Below are positions 1 to 12,454 of a stretch of DNA of 64,000 nucleotides, in pieces. Under the pieces are notes generated by a model. That model worked only from the letters and a program-made list of their open reading frames with translations, was not told the origin of the DNA and did not search any database. The stretch comes from Chionoecetes opilio. Lineage: Eukaryota; Arthropoda; Malacostraca; Decapoda; Majidae. The stretch lies in assembly GCA_016584305.1 (NCBI GenBank), contig JACEEZ010025433.1, forward strand, positions 26,946 to 90,945, given 5' to 3'. A program made the position numbers and the translations under genes. Numbering within the stretch: position 1 is the stretch's first letter; each line of letters begins with the position of its first letter.

Positions 1-150
1 ATAAAACAAAAGCTTGTTATGGAAAGCAGCTTGGAAAATGTTGACGAATATGCAGAGAGACCTTCCAGAGCTTCAGAAAGGAGGACAGCGACGAGAGAGC
101 GCCTGAGCCAGCAGGGAGCACATAGCATCACAGCAAGGCTCACCACCTAG
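1..150 (+). CDS. Possible partial exon or ORF at the window edge
   Basis: Frame 1 is open from the first base to a TAG at 148-150 (49 codons). It reads as a Ser/Arg/Glu-rich, probably disordered segment (for example ENVDEYAERPSRASERR). The DNA here is of normal quality, unlike what follows. I recognise no domain, and no splice site can be judged because the left side is cut. It could be a chance ORF. Confidence 0.2.
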   Translation: MKQKLVMESSLENVDEYAERPSRASERRTATRERLSQQGAHSITARLTT

Positions 151-179
151 ATCTCCGACTGAAGGCAGCGACACAGCAC

Positions 180-2165
180 AGTATTACCAAAACCGCAAAA
201 CAACCCCCCAAAAAGGGGGAAAACCCCCCAAAAACAGACGCCCCGGGGAAAAACCACCAACATTTTGGGAAAAGGTTTCGGGGAGCAGACGTTAAAAGGA
301 GGGAAGACGGGGAGGGGGAAAGAGAAAAGACAACGGACGGGAAATTTTGAGGGGAAGTTTTTCAAAAGGACTGAGAAAAAAATTAAAAACGGAAAAGGGA
401 GCAAAGGGGAAAACAGACCCGTTTTTTGCCTTTTTTCCCCCTTGCTTTGAAGTTCCCAAAATCAACAGCTTCCCATTTTTTGGGGGCGACGGTTTTTGGG
501 CTCGTTTCTACAAAGCTTTGGGGCGACGTTGGGCGTTTTTACCGTTTTTTTTCCCAGTGTTGACAGCACGTTTTTCAAACCCTGTCAAAACCCCCCTCAC
601 GTTTCTTGGAACGTTTTTTTGGGCGTTCCCCTCCCTTTTGGGTTTACATTTTGGGGCAGGAAAGTTAAAAAAAACCCCGACCAGGGGGCCAGCCAAAGCG
701 CGACAGGACACTGTCACAACCCCCCGCAAAGCCGAACGCCCTTTTCCAAACAAAAAAAAACCCCCCACGTCCCCAAAAACGCGCGACGGGTCAACAAAGG
801 GCCAGGGGAGGTTGCGACGACTTTTAAAGGGGCGAGACGAGCCCGGGGACGCGAAGATTTTAAATCCCGACGTGTGCGAAAACGCAGCTGCGACAGCTTA
901 AAAAAACAACTTCTTAAGCTTTTTGGCTGTCGAAGACGGGTGGCGGGGCGGGAACCTGCAGCCCAAAAAAGAAGCTGGGGGCGATTAACGCCCCCACGCA
1001 AAACCAGCACCCCCAAAAACTTTGGAGCAAAAACAGTTTCCCGCGCTCAAATTTTAAAAATTAACGCCCCAAACCCCGGGACGCAGAGCGACGACTGCCA
1101 AAAACCGGGGGCGATGTGACGCGGACAGAAAAGACCTGCAACGAAAAAGCGAGTCCCCCCCCGCAGCGGTTTCAAAACAACAACTGTCGACGAACCCCTG
1201 GCAGAAACAGAAAACGGAAAAGAACGACGCGGGAAACCCAAACGCCTTCAAAAACGCGAAGGGTTGACCCCCGGGAAGCCCTAAGACAGTTTGCCCACAG
1301 ACTGTTGCGCAGCAAAGGGTTTTGAAAAAGGACAACCAAACGCAAACAAAACCTGCTAAACAGGGGAAAAAACGCCGGCCCAAAGGGCAGGCCGTTTCCG
1401 ACCAAAGCGAAAACGCCCCAAAAACCCCAAAGCAAAACCTGTCTAAGAAAAAAAAAAAAATTTTAAAAAAAAAGGGGTTTTCCAAACCCGACAGGGGGGA
1501 AAAAGCTCCCTTCTGGGCGATAACGACAAAATTTGCATTGTTTCCCCTTTTTAAAAAACACAAAAAATTTTGAAAAAAAACAAAAAATAATAAAAAAACC
1601 ACCCTTAGCCCAAAAAAACCAATGTGCCCCCCCCCAAAACCCCCGCATAAACCCAAAATTCCCAAAACCCTCCGGGGGCCCTTTTAAAGGGTATTTGATT
1701 AAATTTTTTCCCGCCCCTTTCCCCACTACATGGTTTTGTGCTTTTTTAAGGCCAAAAAAATTTTTCCCAAGGTAAAATTTACCAATTTTAAAATGAATTC
1801 ACTATTTTTTTCCTTGATCAGAGTGCAAAGAAAAAAGGGGACAAGTGTACGAAATGCTGGGGGTTATTGCACTTAAAAAGTGTTTTTGAAGGAAAAGAGG
1901 TGCGTGAATGTGTACCGGGCCCCCAAATTTCCCACCGGTCCCTGCCGGAACGGGGGATGCACATTTAGTTGTTTTAAATGTACATTTTTAGTATGGGGGC
2001 GTTCGCGGGTTTTTTTTCGTAATGGGGGACTTTAAATATATATATTTTATATTTTTATATATATATTATTTTATATATTATTTTATTTTAATTTAAAAAA
2101 GAAAATATTTTATATTATATAAAAAATATATATTATATAAAAAAGTGTGTGTGTTTTATATATAC
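180..2165. other. Homopolymer-inflated sequence, no credible gene
   Basis: Almost every word is a run of 3-7 identical bases (gggg, cccc, aaaa), which is typical of an uncorrected long-read consensus. Open frames up to about 200 codons appear on both strands at once and encode only Lys/Pro/Phe/Gly-rich low-complexity peptides, so I do not call them. 2,030-2,145 is AT-rich low complexity. Confidence 0.6.
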
Positions 2166-2960
2166 TTTTTTTGGGGAGTCATTTGTCCCAGTGGTTACCG
2201 ACAATATAAATTATATGGCGTCCATTTGGCTGCTTGGATAGAAACATTCCCCGAGATGAAGATTTGGGGGAACGGGAGCTTCTTTAAAGAGCTCGGTAGG
2301 CGGGCCCAGAGGTCATTAGCTTCAAATGGCCCTCGACATCTTCAGCGGGGAATCGGACTGTCATAGGGTTTTTGCCAATTATGAGGACCCGACGGGGACC
2401 CCAGTTCCCCGTTTTCAAACGGTACAAAGCTTCCTGGCTCGATGGGGGTTGAAAAAATCAGGTTTTTCCTTTCCCCCCACAAACCCCCCCACTAAAGGGG
2501 GACGTGGAAGCCGCGGTGAAAAATGAATAAATCATTTTCGGGCGACCACAACAATGGGGGAAATTGGGTGAAGATGACTTTTCCCCGGGGGACTGCTGGT
2601 GCTATAAGGAACACCCCCCGAGCCGAAGGGGCGGTCACCGGGGAAGGTCCCCGTTTTGGCCAAACCCTGGGTCCTGCGTTCCAGCACACCCCCCATTTTC
2701 TCCTGAATAGCAAAGCCCGCCCGGGTGGGTGTGACACTTAAAGGAAAGAACCTGGGGAGGAAAGGGGAAACCGTCCCGAATCCCTCCAACCCCCAAAACC
2801 CCTTCCCCGATTACACCCCCCGGTGGTTGTGGGATTGGGCCCGGGCCACGCACCCCGGGGTGTCCCGAGGGGGGTTAAAAGCACCGGGTTGGCCCGAGGG
2901 GCGATGGCACGTCAAAAACCTACGACCCATAAAAAGGGACTTTTACGAATCACATACGAT
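2166..2960 (+). pseudogene. Decayed Ty3/gypsy-type integrase C-terminal half
   Basis: Pieces in several frames follow the order of a gypsy integrase. AAWIETFP near 2,230 matches the strand after the first catalytic Asp. A degraded FLARWGLKKSGFSFPP segment near 2,430-2,480 is followed by GDVEAAVKN near 2,500, the block around the catalytic Glu. Next come IRNTPRAEGAV (RNTP block, about 2,605-2,640) and HVKNLRPIKR near 2,910, like the end of the C-terminal domain. Indels break it every 50-100 bases; some are probably sequencing error, as the region is homopolymer-inflated. No RT or LTR was found nearby. The assignment rests on motif order only. Confidence 0.45.
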
Positions 2961-4286
2961 TATATAAATTAAAATTCGTATGGGGAAACCCTTTTTTACA
3001 TTTGGGTGTAAAAACCCCAAAAATCTCGGGGAGGGTGTAGTTAATAAGTGACTGTGAATTTTTGTGGTCTTGTGAGTTAAATGGTTTGGGGATGAAACCC
3101 AAAATGATCGGGTTTTGACTGAGCGAGAAAAGAGTTTTTGCGGGGAACCCCCCCAGTTAGCCCGTCAGTTCCTCTTACCAAATGTCCCCCTTTTGCTCGT
3201 AAACCTACTCCATGTATGAACAAAATATTCCACTGATACAGAATTGTCCTTCCCTCGCTCCATAAACCCACCGATAATCACTCCACATGAACTCGTCTCT
3301 GAACAATACTATAACACTCTCTTGTACTGTGCCTGCCTCCCTGGAAAGCCAAAACAGACTTACATGCAAACAAAGTGTGTGAAAAGATAGTGTACTTTGC
3401 TAGCTGCAGGTGTCCCCGTGCATGATAGAATGGTAAAGGAGGGAGTGGGAGCTAGCCAAGGTAAACCAATATGAGCGTGAGTAATAAGAACGAAAAAATA
3501 ATATATAAGATAATTATTTTGATTACACGACCAGCAGTCTGGCGAGCTCAAAATCTGGAGAGATCCTCCATCCAACCACTGCACTAGACTCATGCACCTT
3601 CCGAGTAACTAGTTTGATAGAGGTGCTTTGGTGTACCATCGATGACGCGAAGCAGCAAGTAACATTCGTCTTCTCCATGTCGTACATAGGGCAGCTTACG
3701 GCTTTGTCTTTATCGCACAATGCTATTGGTACCCTCCTCCTCTTTATGGCGCTCGGTTTTTACTTCGGTGGGCACAATCACTGTCAGGGTTACGGATAAT
3801 ACTCGTGATGATACTTTAGCATGGGAGTCATCCTAGCCTCACTTCCTCCACCCCTGTATCATTATCCTGTGTTAGTTGTGAGTGAAATATTAACGAATTC
3901 AGAGTAAGCCTGACTGTTTAACTGATAAATCTTCTCGACCTCATACACTTCAGTTATTATTGAGATACACCAAACGTGGTGACTAGTTGGCGGTTCCTCC
4001 GCGCCTCCAGCACTGTGATGGTGTGCTGCCTAGAGAGGTCGCAACGCCTAGCGAGTGGAGGATAGGAAGAGGGTGTCGAGGAAGGTAAGCAAATGATATG
4101 CAACTGCTTCTTCTCCGAGAGAGAGAGAAAATGAATATTTGCCGACTCTCTCTTTATGTATATGTTGGAATGTATTTTTGTTTTGTTTACATTTGGACCT
4201 ACAGCGCCTGGAGAGGCCTGACCTCTGTCGCTCGTATGCTATACATTAGAAGAGATAAGAGAGAAGTCAGATATTATCTTTTGGCA
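2961..4286. other. Unassigned intergenic sequence
   Basis: Normal-complexity DNA after about 3,000. Short ORFs (up to 77 codons) on both strands show no recognisable domain or paired splice signals. Confidence 0.5.
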
Positions 4287-4345
4287 ACTCCGCTCTCCAC
4301 TCTCTCTCTCTCTCTCTCTCGTCTCATCTCTCTCTCTCTCTTGAT
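4287..4345. repeat. (CT)n microsatellite, interrupted
   Basis: Two CT blocks separated by a short GTCTCAT interruption. Confidence 0.9.
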
Positions 4346-4389
4346 GTAATGTAGATGTATAACGAGTGTAGTAGTATGTTGCATATGAT

Positions 4390-4433
4390 TCTCTAATCTA
4401 TCATATATATATAGTAGAGATATATCTGCTATA

Positions 4434-4479
<46 letters not shown>

Positions 4480-5132
4480 ATATTATATATTATATATATA
4501 ATATATATTATTATATTATATATATATGATATATTATATAGTATATATATGATATATATAGATATATATCTATAGAGTATATTATTATTATATATAGATA
4601 TAATATTACTATTACATATAACAAATAATTAGTATACATCTATATCCGATTTCAGCTTTTTCGCGGCGTCGGTGTGTTTACGGTTCGAGCAATACTGCTT
4701 CTGTAATGCTCCTACCTGTCAAAACAAGAGGGATTAAGGAGCATTATTATCGAAGTGATATATATATATATATGTATATATAATATCTATAAATAATATA
4801 TTATATATATATTGATATCAATATATATATAGGTATCTATATAGATGATATATATATATAATATCTATATACTATATATATTATAATATATATATAATAT
4901 ATATCATTATATATATAATATAGTATAATATATTATATATATATATATATTATATATAGTATATATATAATAATATATATATATCTATGTATCTATATAT
5001 AAATATATATATATATACTATATACTTATTAATTTAATACCTATATATATATATATATATACCTATTAAATTATATATTATCATCTACCTATATATATAT
5101 ATCTATGATATATATATTATATATATATATTA

Positions 5133-5186
<54 letters not shown>

Positions 5187-6292
5187 ATATATATATTATA
5201 TATATATGTCTACTCTAAATATCTCATCATATATACATATAAATATCTATCTCTACTACATATAGTATCTATATTCTATCTATATCATCCATATAATCTA
5301 TATATCTAATTGTCTATATCTATATATATATACTCTATATATACATATATTTATATATCATATTAATATATATATATATGCATATATATTTATCTATCTA
5401 TATATATATTATATATCATACTATATATGATATATGATATATCTCTATGTATCTCTAGATATATTCTTATCTATATCTCTTATCTATATTATCTATAAAT
5501 AGATCTATTCTACATATCTATTTATATTCTTTATTGTAGATATTGTATTCTATACAATATATCTATCTATATTGTTATGTCTATATATATATAGCTATCT
5601 ATAATTACTATATATTTATATCTATGATACGTTATATCTATCATCTCTATTCTATATAATATTCATTATATAATACTATCTATATATCTACTCATTATTA
5701 TCTATCTATAATATATATATTATTATATATATAATCTACAATTATATATATATATATGCTGCTATGTATAAATCTTATACTTATCTATTGATATTGCTCT
5801 ATATACATCTACTTATATATATATATATATATTATCTTCTATATTATATATATATATCTATAAGATATACCCCTCGCTATATATATATGTGGTCTATTAT
5901 ATATATATATATATATGTATATTATGTTATATCTCTATATATATATATGATATATATTATCTATATAATCTACATATAGCTAGCCCATATCTATAATATA
6001 TCTATATATAAATCTCATACTATCTCTATATATCTCTATCTAGATATATCTCTCTCTTTCATATATATCTCTGATATATCTAATCTAGTCTCATCTCTCT
6101 ATCTCTCTAGATTATCTATATATATCATTATCTCTCTATATAACTCTAATATTATACTATGATATATTATATATCTTTATAATATCTCTATCTCTATCTA
6201 TATATACTATATATATATCATCTATATTTATCTCTCCTCTATATATCTATATATATCTCTCTATATATCTATATATATATATATATCTCGTA
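4390..6292. repeat. 1.9 kb AT / TATC low-complexity block
   Basis: (TA)n changes gradually to TATC/ATCT-rich sequence towards 6,290. A short island of ordinary sequence at about 4,650-4,750 interrupts it. Open frames inside are Tyr/Ile repeats with no coding value. Confidence 0.9.
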
Positions 6293-7660
6293 TGTATGAT
6301 AGTGTCGTCACTATGCTGAACACTTTCATGGTGCATTTCCTACAAGCTTTTAATGTCATCTAAAATAAGAAGTGAACGGTGTCAAAGATGACCGCTAACC
6401 CCGTCCGCCGCCAGGCAACGCCTTATGTAAGCCTTTCCTGGTGATACAAAGAGGGGGCATCACGCACAATGGCGGCACGCGCAGTGGCAGTAGGGGGTGT
6501 CGCACAGTACCATCTGGTTGTGCTCATCAGGGACAATTTCTCGTACGAAGCCTCCCCCTGTGCACATTTACTCTATCTTGAATCCTGCGGAAGTCAAGGA
6601 AAATTCAATACTTAAGGTCCATGTCCAAATCTGGGCATGCAGCAATAAACACAGAGAACCCTATTTTCAAAAATGAGGATCCATAATACGTTGTATATAC
6701 ATGGTATCACTTTGTAGATGTGGTTAATCATCAGGCCTTCTTAATACCTAAGGTTCAAAAGTAATGAAAATTGACCGCCATTTGCCATTAGTTTAAACCA
6801 AAGCCTATATATGGCATAAATATTTTTGAAGCCCTGAAATGACCTGAGACTGCTGTACGTATCTTATTCTCCAAAATTAGTACGTCCTCACGTGAACCGC
6901 TAAATCTTCACAGGAAGTGTCACATGTGGGGAAAAAGCTTCATCCACGTGGGCAATAGCTTCATGAATTTTCCATGTTATTATACATAGAAATCTGGTGA
7001 AAACTTGTGTACACTTGTTATTTACCAAATTTCCATGTCTTTTCCACGTGGATAATACTATTACCGGAATTCATTTGTATAAGTGATGCAGAAATCACGA
7101 GATTTCCCTCAGAAAATTATTTACCCGTCATATCTGTCGATGAAATCACGTGTAATACATATAAAAAATATTCAAGAAGTATAGGGAGATATATAGATAG
7201 CCATTGTATAAGCTTAACATTCAACAATTTGATCAGCCCGAATGGTTTGCACCTTAAATCAGTTGTTGTCATGTTTCACCCATGATTCCTCTTCTTGCGT
7301 AGTACATAAGTGGTCTAGGAATAAATCGTTTTGATAAATAACTATATGTGAATTTATATTATACTAGTTTTCAAAAACAAAAAATTGTCCCACAAAATCG
7401 TCGATATGCTTCCTTTTTTTTTAAGGTATATGTAATCAAATTTTGATAAATATTGAATAAAAATATACAAATTTTTCCCCTCACAGTTTACTTCCTTATT
7501 ATTATTACATATATTTGACTTGCCGCCAAGCAAAACAGCCGCCACCGCCTGGAGAGTGCCGTCGGCGGGCCAACACGCCACGTTTGTTGCTCCACAAAGG
7601 AGTTCAGCCTCAACGCGTGTGCATACCCCCCTCTCGGCAACACGCATCCATTCGCCTCAC
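6293..7660. other. Unassigned AT-rich intergenic sequence
   Basis: No domain found. 6,900-7,130 has several CACGTG/CCACGTGG-type palindromic words but no clear period. The 92-codon plus ORF at 7,007 has no recognisable features. Confidence 0.4.
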
Positions 7661-7778
7661 CTGTGCCTTCCTGTGGAATACAGGTCAACTACAACGCATG
7701 TGATAGCATCATAGGCATCACCAGGGCTCATAGTGTTCCCAAGGTATCCCCGCAGCCCTAAATCAACAAAGTTCCACG
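7661..7778 (-). CDS. Candidate internal exon, unknown protein
   Basis: A locally GC-richer stretch has an acceptor (TTGCCTCACCTAG) and a donor (CACAG|GTGAGG) on the minus strand around an open frame of about 39 codons (starts WNFVDLGLRGYLGN, ends DLYSTGRHR). I do not recognise the protein and no partner exon is obvious. It may be a chance frame. Confidence 0.25.
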
Positions 7779-8324
7779 CTAGGTGAGGCAATACTCTTTC
7801 TACATCAGTAGTTAGGTTTGGCAACCACACAGGTAATGTATAGGGCATTAACAATAGTATCAATAGCATTGTTGGAGTATTTGAAATTTGGCCTCAGTAA
7901 CCAATATACCAGTGTAAATTAAGTTCGTCTCCTCCCGTTTTTCCGCCAGTTTTAAAAAACGCTTACGAAATCGAACAGTACATGATACTTCATCCTGAGA
8001 GAAGACTAAACGCTAAATATTCTGTAAGAGTTTCGCGCTTTCAACAGTTCGCTTCTTGTTGAATTTATACCTATAAGTGATATGCAGTTTTCAACCAATA
8101 ATCCCTTATTGATGACCATACTTTCCTGACCTGATGGTGGGAGCTGGCGCACCCCAAGACCCCCTTGTAGTTCACTACAACCTAACCTCTGGCAATTGAT
8201 TACGTAATCTAACCTCGCTAAGTGGGGTTTTCCCCCCAGACCCCCCTTGTGTTTTTCCTAATTTCCGCCAGCTGTTGTGGGGCCAGAAATGTAAAATTCT
8301 AGATCCAGTTCCCCTTCCCTCCCT

Positions 8325-8804
8325 CTTATAGTGGGTTTTTTCCTCCATACCTTCACAAGATCCCTCAGATACTTTTAAAACGTCATTATAAAGGTGAGGG
8401 AGAGCTTGGCCCCTTCACCCCACCGTCCCAAACGAGCCCCCTGGACCCCCTCAAAATATTTATGGTTATATTGCTAATCTAACTCGCACTATAATCTTAC
8501 CTACCCTCACTAATAACCTCCTGAGCTAGACCCCCAATTACATATGACCAACTGAACCTCAAAATGACCTAACCAACCTGGTACAATTTTAGTTCTTTCC
8601 CCTTTTCCCGCCCTTAGGTTTCGCACGAGGTTATTGGTGAGGTTATAGTGAGATTAGTTTCGTAATAATTTATTTTGGGGTTCCCACAGGGGGATCGTTA
8701 GGGAGGTTGAGTGAGGGGCATCTCTCCCCCACTTTATAATTGACTTTTTTTGAAGTATCTAAGAGATCTTGGTGGAAGTCTGTGAGGAAACAACACTATA
8801 AGGG
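8325..8804. repeat. Fold-back (inverted) copies of a dispersed repeat
   Basis: The arm at about 8,325-8,521 is the reverse complement of the arm at 8,627-8,804, with roughly 100 bases between. Shared landmarks on the plus strand of the right arm are GAGGTTATTGGTGAGG, CTCTCCCCCACTTTATAAT, AAGTATCTAAGAGATCTTG and a final ACTATAAGG. Identity looks about 70-80 percent with small indels. A third copy lies at 52,470-52,660. Confidence 0.75.
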
Positions 8805-10634
8805 CGTGAAAGTGACTTTAGAATGTTACCCTTGCACGTACAGCTACCCAACTGTAAATTTAAAGTTTTAGGTCATCCATCCCGGCGACTTTCGATGCCG
8901 AAACATAGTTTTCCTAAATAATTTGGTACCTGAACTGTTTGCCGATATGTATTCTCACGACGTTCAGTCAAGTGTTACTATTTTCGACGACGTTCCCTTT
9001 TTTTTTATCTTGATATACACCAACCCGTTAATATTACCGCAGGAGTTGGCGGGCTCCACAGGCCTTGACAGCTTACTTTTACTCTATTGTTTTTGGCTCA
9101 ATATATTGTGGCAGAGTTATGTCACTAGCGGTACCAAAAAAATAGCCTAACACTTATTATTATATAAAAATTGCTAGGTTTTAGGTTTCGTTAGGTTTGG
9201 TTAGGTTTAGTTTAGGCCTACATAAATGCTTAGTTTAGGTTTTAGGTTATGCTTATGGATAGGTTTTGGGTCTGGTTTTGTAGAAGTTATTTAGGTTAAA
9301 AGACAAACAAAAAGATTGTGTCGATTGTTCCGCGGGTGGTATGGGCGCTGCCAACCCTAGCGGATCTTAACGAATTTGTACTTTTTATGATTAAATAATT
9401 ATTTTTTTAGCACTAATATAAGAATTAGAGGGACATAATTTAAAAAATTGTAAACCTACTCTTTTCTTTCAAATATGCCCGTTGTGGGGAGTTTGACTGC
9501 AGGCAGCCATGCCCGACGTTTAGGGGTTATAAGGTGGACCCATGGTATAACCTGCATTTCGATTTATGTTCCGGTAATTCTATAATGTAGACAGCATCGC
9601 GCTCTCAGACCGTAAGTCCGGGACTCCTGACTGCTCACTATCGTCACTACATACATCTAATAGTGTTGTGGAGTTGTGAATGCATGGACAATATAGTTTG
9701 TCTTGGTCTAAATAAAAATAATTACTTTCTTTTTATTTACATTACCAAATGTGAATGCATTCGTGGACCCTCAAGTAACAACCACCCGGAGGGGGTTTTG
9801 TGTGTGTTAAGCCCTCCCTCCATCATAATCAAGCTAGTTTTTGGCTAGGTGGGTAGGCTAATTAGTCTGTGAATGCGAGGAATGATTAGGGTAATATGTG
9901 ACCTTTTAGGTAAAAGTAAAGATAAAGTTGTGGGGGACATACAACACAGCTGCAACGTTGCTTCACCTCATCTCGTATCCTTAACCGTTGAGCCTTGGCC
10001 GTAGTAATATTCCCTTACCCAGGGACACAGGGCCACTGTGACATCCAGACTACAGTTTCCATTCCCATGTTTTCCCCGTGGGCTTTGCTGAGTAATTAGC
10101 TGTTTTTTCAAATCCTTTACATTATACTTAATTGCATCATATGCATAACATCCACGCGGAGGGGGTGAGAGAGCAAGCCACTCCCTTCCATTTTATCCGT
10201 ATATTTTTTGTTAGGTTATCGTGGGTTAGGTCCCGATAGCCAAATCTAAATTATTGCTCATTAACTAACCCAAGTAACCAAGTTAAACTATAACATAAGA
10301 AATCGGTATTTTAGTACTTTCGCCCATTAACCGGGGATGCCCACCGGGTTTATTCCCCCCGCGTATCAATTTCCATTTTATACTAGTTATGGAAATCATA
10401 TAGCAACGGGTAACAATCATAAATGACAGGTTTTTCGCCAACTTAGCCCTCCGAGTGGTTATTATTGATCCCTGATGCATTACTAACTATGGGGGGGGGG
10501 GCACTCAGTACAGCGCGTAACCTCACGCCCCGAATATTTCATGATATTCTTCATGGCGCATGGGCAACAGTTGTTATTCGATTCATAAAACAAGTAAAAA
10601 AGAAACGAGTAATTTTTTTTCAAGTACAAAAAAA
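8805..10634. other. Unassigned intergenic sequence
   Basis: No gene supported. It holds the TTAGG-like stretch (9,165-9,300), a G10 run at 10,491-10,500, and a weak inverted similarity between about 9,752-9,795 and 10,440-10,487 (ATGCAT, then a CCACCCGGAGGG-like block). Confidence 0.45.
9165..9300 (+). repeat. Degenerate TTAGG(T)-rich stretch
   Basis: TTAGG or TAGGTT occurs about ten times in 135 bases with irregular spacing. Arthropod telomeres are (TTAGG)n, but no run of exact tandem units is present, so this is not a telomere. It may be an old interstitial remnant or the AGGTT-rich part of a dispersed repeat. Confidence 0.35.
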
Positions 10635-10795
10635 AAGTATTTTATATATAATAGATAATATAATATATATAATATATATATATAAATCATAGATTATATA
10701 TATCCTATATATCTATCTATATCTATATATGATCTAACATATATATATATATTATAATATATACATAAATAAAACTATATATTAATATATTGCCA
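10635..10795. repeat. AT / TATC microsatellite
   Basis: Imperfect TA and TATC repeats. Confidence 0.85.
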
Positions 10796-11055
10796 TTCTT
10801 CATTATGAGCGCATACCTCCGGCCGAATTATTTCATCATTGGTTTTCCATGGCAACAGTGTTTGTCAATAAGATTTTCATCCAAAATTACATCTTCTTTC
10901 CTTATACCAAATAGACTTTGTATACTGAGTTTGGTCCAAATCTATTCGATAACTTTTTCGAGAAATCCTGTACACTAACAAACAGAACAGACAGATCAGA
11001 CAGACAGATCGGGGTGAAAACAGAACCCCTCCAACTTCGCTTGCGAGGTAATTAT
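10796..11055 (+). mobile_element. Probable 3' tail of a LINE-like dispersed repeat
   Basis: The order is TTGGTTTTCCATGGCAACAG, then AACAAACAGAACAGACAG with repeated CAGACAGATC, then GTGAAAACAGAACCCCTCC and finally GCGAGGTAATTA. This matches 3' ends of common marine-invertebrate retroposons (ACAGACAGAC... AAAACATAACCTCC...GGAGGTAAT). Identification is from memory of that motif order. No RT coding is seen upstream. Confidence 0.45.
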
Positions 11056-11349
11056 ATGTAAGATATTTTTTTTTGTTATTGTACTCAACTTTGCACAAAC
11101 CATTAATCTCTTTTACATGCAAATGAAAGTATAGATACACTATGGTCATTTTCTTCCATATTGGGGATTCATTGTGTTAGAAAGGTGTAATCTTTTCTTG
11201 TATCTTTATGACTCCCGAAAAACTGTACTGTACATAGTTTTTTTTTTGTAGATTCTCCCAACCTATGAATATATGTACTAGTTTACACCAGTATCAACCA
11301 GTTTTATTTTTAGAAATTATTATGACGCAGTAATAATGTGCATGAGATC

Positions 11350-11552
11350 ATATATATATATATAGTACTCATATATATATATATATAGATATATTATATA
11401 TATGTAATAATATATATCTAATATATATATATATATATATATCATATATATATTATATATATATATTATATATATCTATATATATATATATCTATATATA
11501 TAATATATATATATAGATAATTATATATATATATAATAATATATATTAATTT
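11350..11552. repeat. (AT)n microsatellite
   Basis: About 200 bases of imperfect TA repeats. Confidence 0.9.
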
Positions 11553-12454
11553 TTCTAAGTCCAGAAAGTATAGTTTAAAGATGTTTTATAAGAATCTGCA
11601 TAGTGTAGAGTATAAATTATTAATTCCAAATTGGAATTCAGCTAAGCGGATGCTGCTGCATAGTGATTCTGGGTTGATCAATTTTCAACTAGTGAGTACC
11701 AGTAACTACTCTTTTCTTGTGAACCCATAGAACCAAAGTGAGTAAAATACATATATTTATGAATTTAAACCTTATATTATCTTGCCTGTAGTGGAATTTA
11801 CTTTACAGAAGCTTTTCTCATTAAGCTAATAACTTGGTGGTTTATATCTGGCCTTTGGTAAGCACCTACACCAGGTGATGCGTGCAGTAAGACGTCACTA
11901 TGCTGTACAATGAAATGTACCCAGCAAATCTCTTTTCATCATTGTCAAACTTAAGTTTTTCTTCAATGACATTTTTTAGCTCATCACATGTTGTTTTTGT
12001 GTGTAGATTAAATTCTTTGTGTTGTCTACTTTTTTTGTTCTTTCATCATCTTTCAGATCACCCACCTATTATTTTATATTCTCAAACTCTATATTTTCAG
12101 ATTCCAAAATCTATTATATTTGTTCATCATTCATTGTAGGAAGCCGTATAATTCTAAGACAGGTATTTTTTCTCCATTAATTTGAAAAGCCATGGCTTAC
12201 TAAAAGATATAGACGATACACGCGAGCTTAAGGAAACTGCTGGCAGTAGTAAGTGAGGAGGAGATGACTGGTCTCATCAGATATAAAATTGCCAAACTTA
12301 AGCCACAATAATTATTTTGAACGAATGCCAAGATTTCCTGATCAGACAAATTGTGAAGAACAAATTCAAACCCCCTTGTATTAACTGGCTTCAGAAGAAT
12401 CAAGCACAGACGATCGAGAGTCACCACAATGTAACCTGAGACAAAAGGGTTGCT
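11553..12454. other. Unassigned sequence
   Basis: AT-rich. On the minus strand at about 11,900-12,000 a short Lys/Glu-rich frame (CDELKNVIEEKLKFDNDEK) is open but isolated. Not called. Confidence 0.35.

Noticed and set aside
347..1665. ORFs of 184-207 codons on both strands
   Set aside because: Homopolymer-inflated sequence; low-complexity Lys/Pro/Phe peptides open on both strands at once, no domain.
11900..12139. 79-codon plus ORF and an opposite Lys/Glu-rich frame
   Set aside because: No splice partners or domain; the minus frame shifts within 60 codons.
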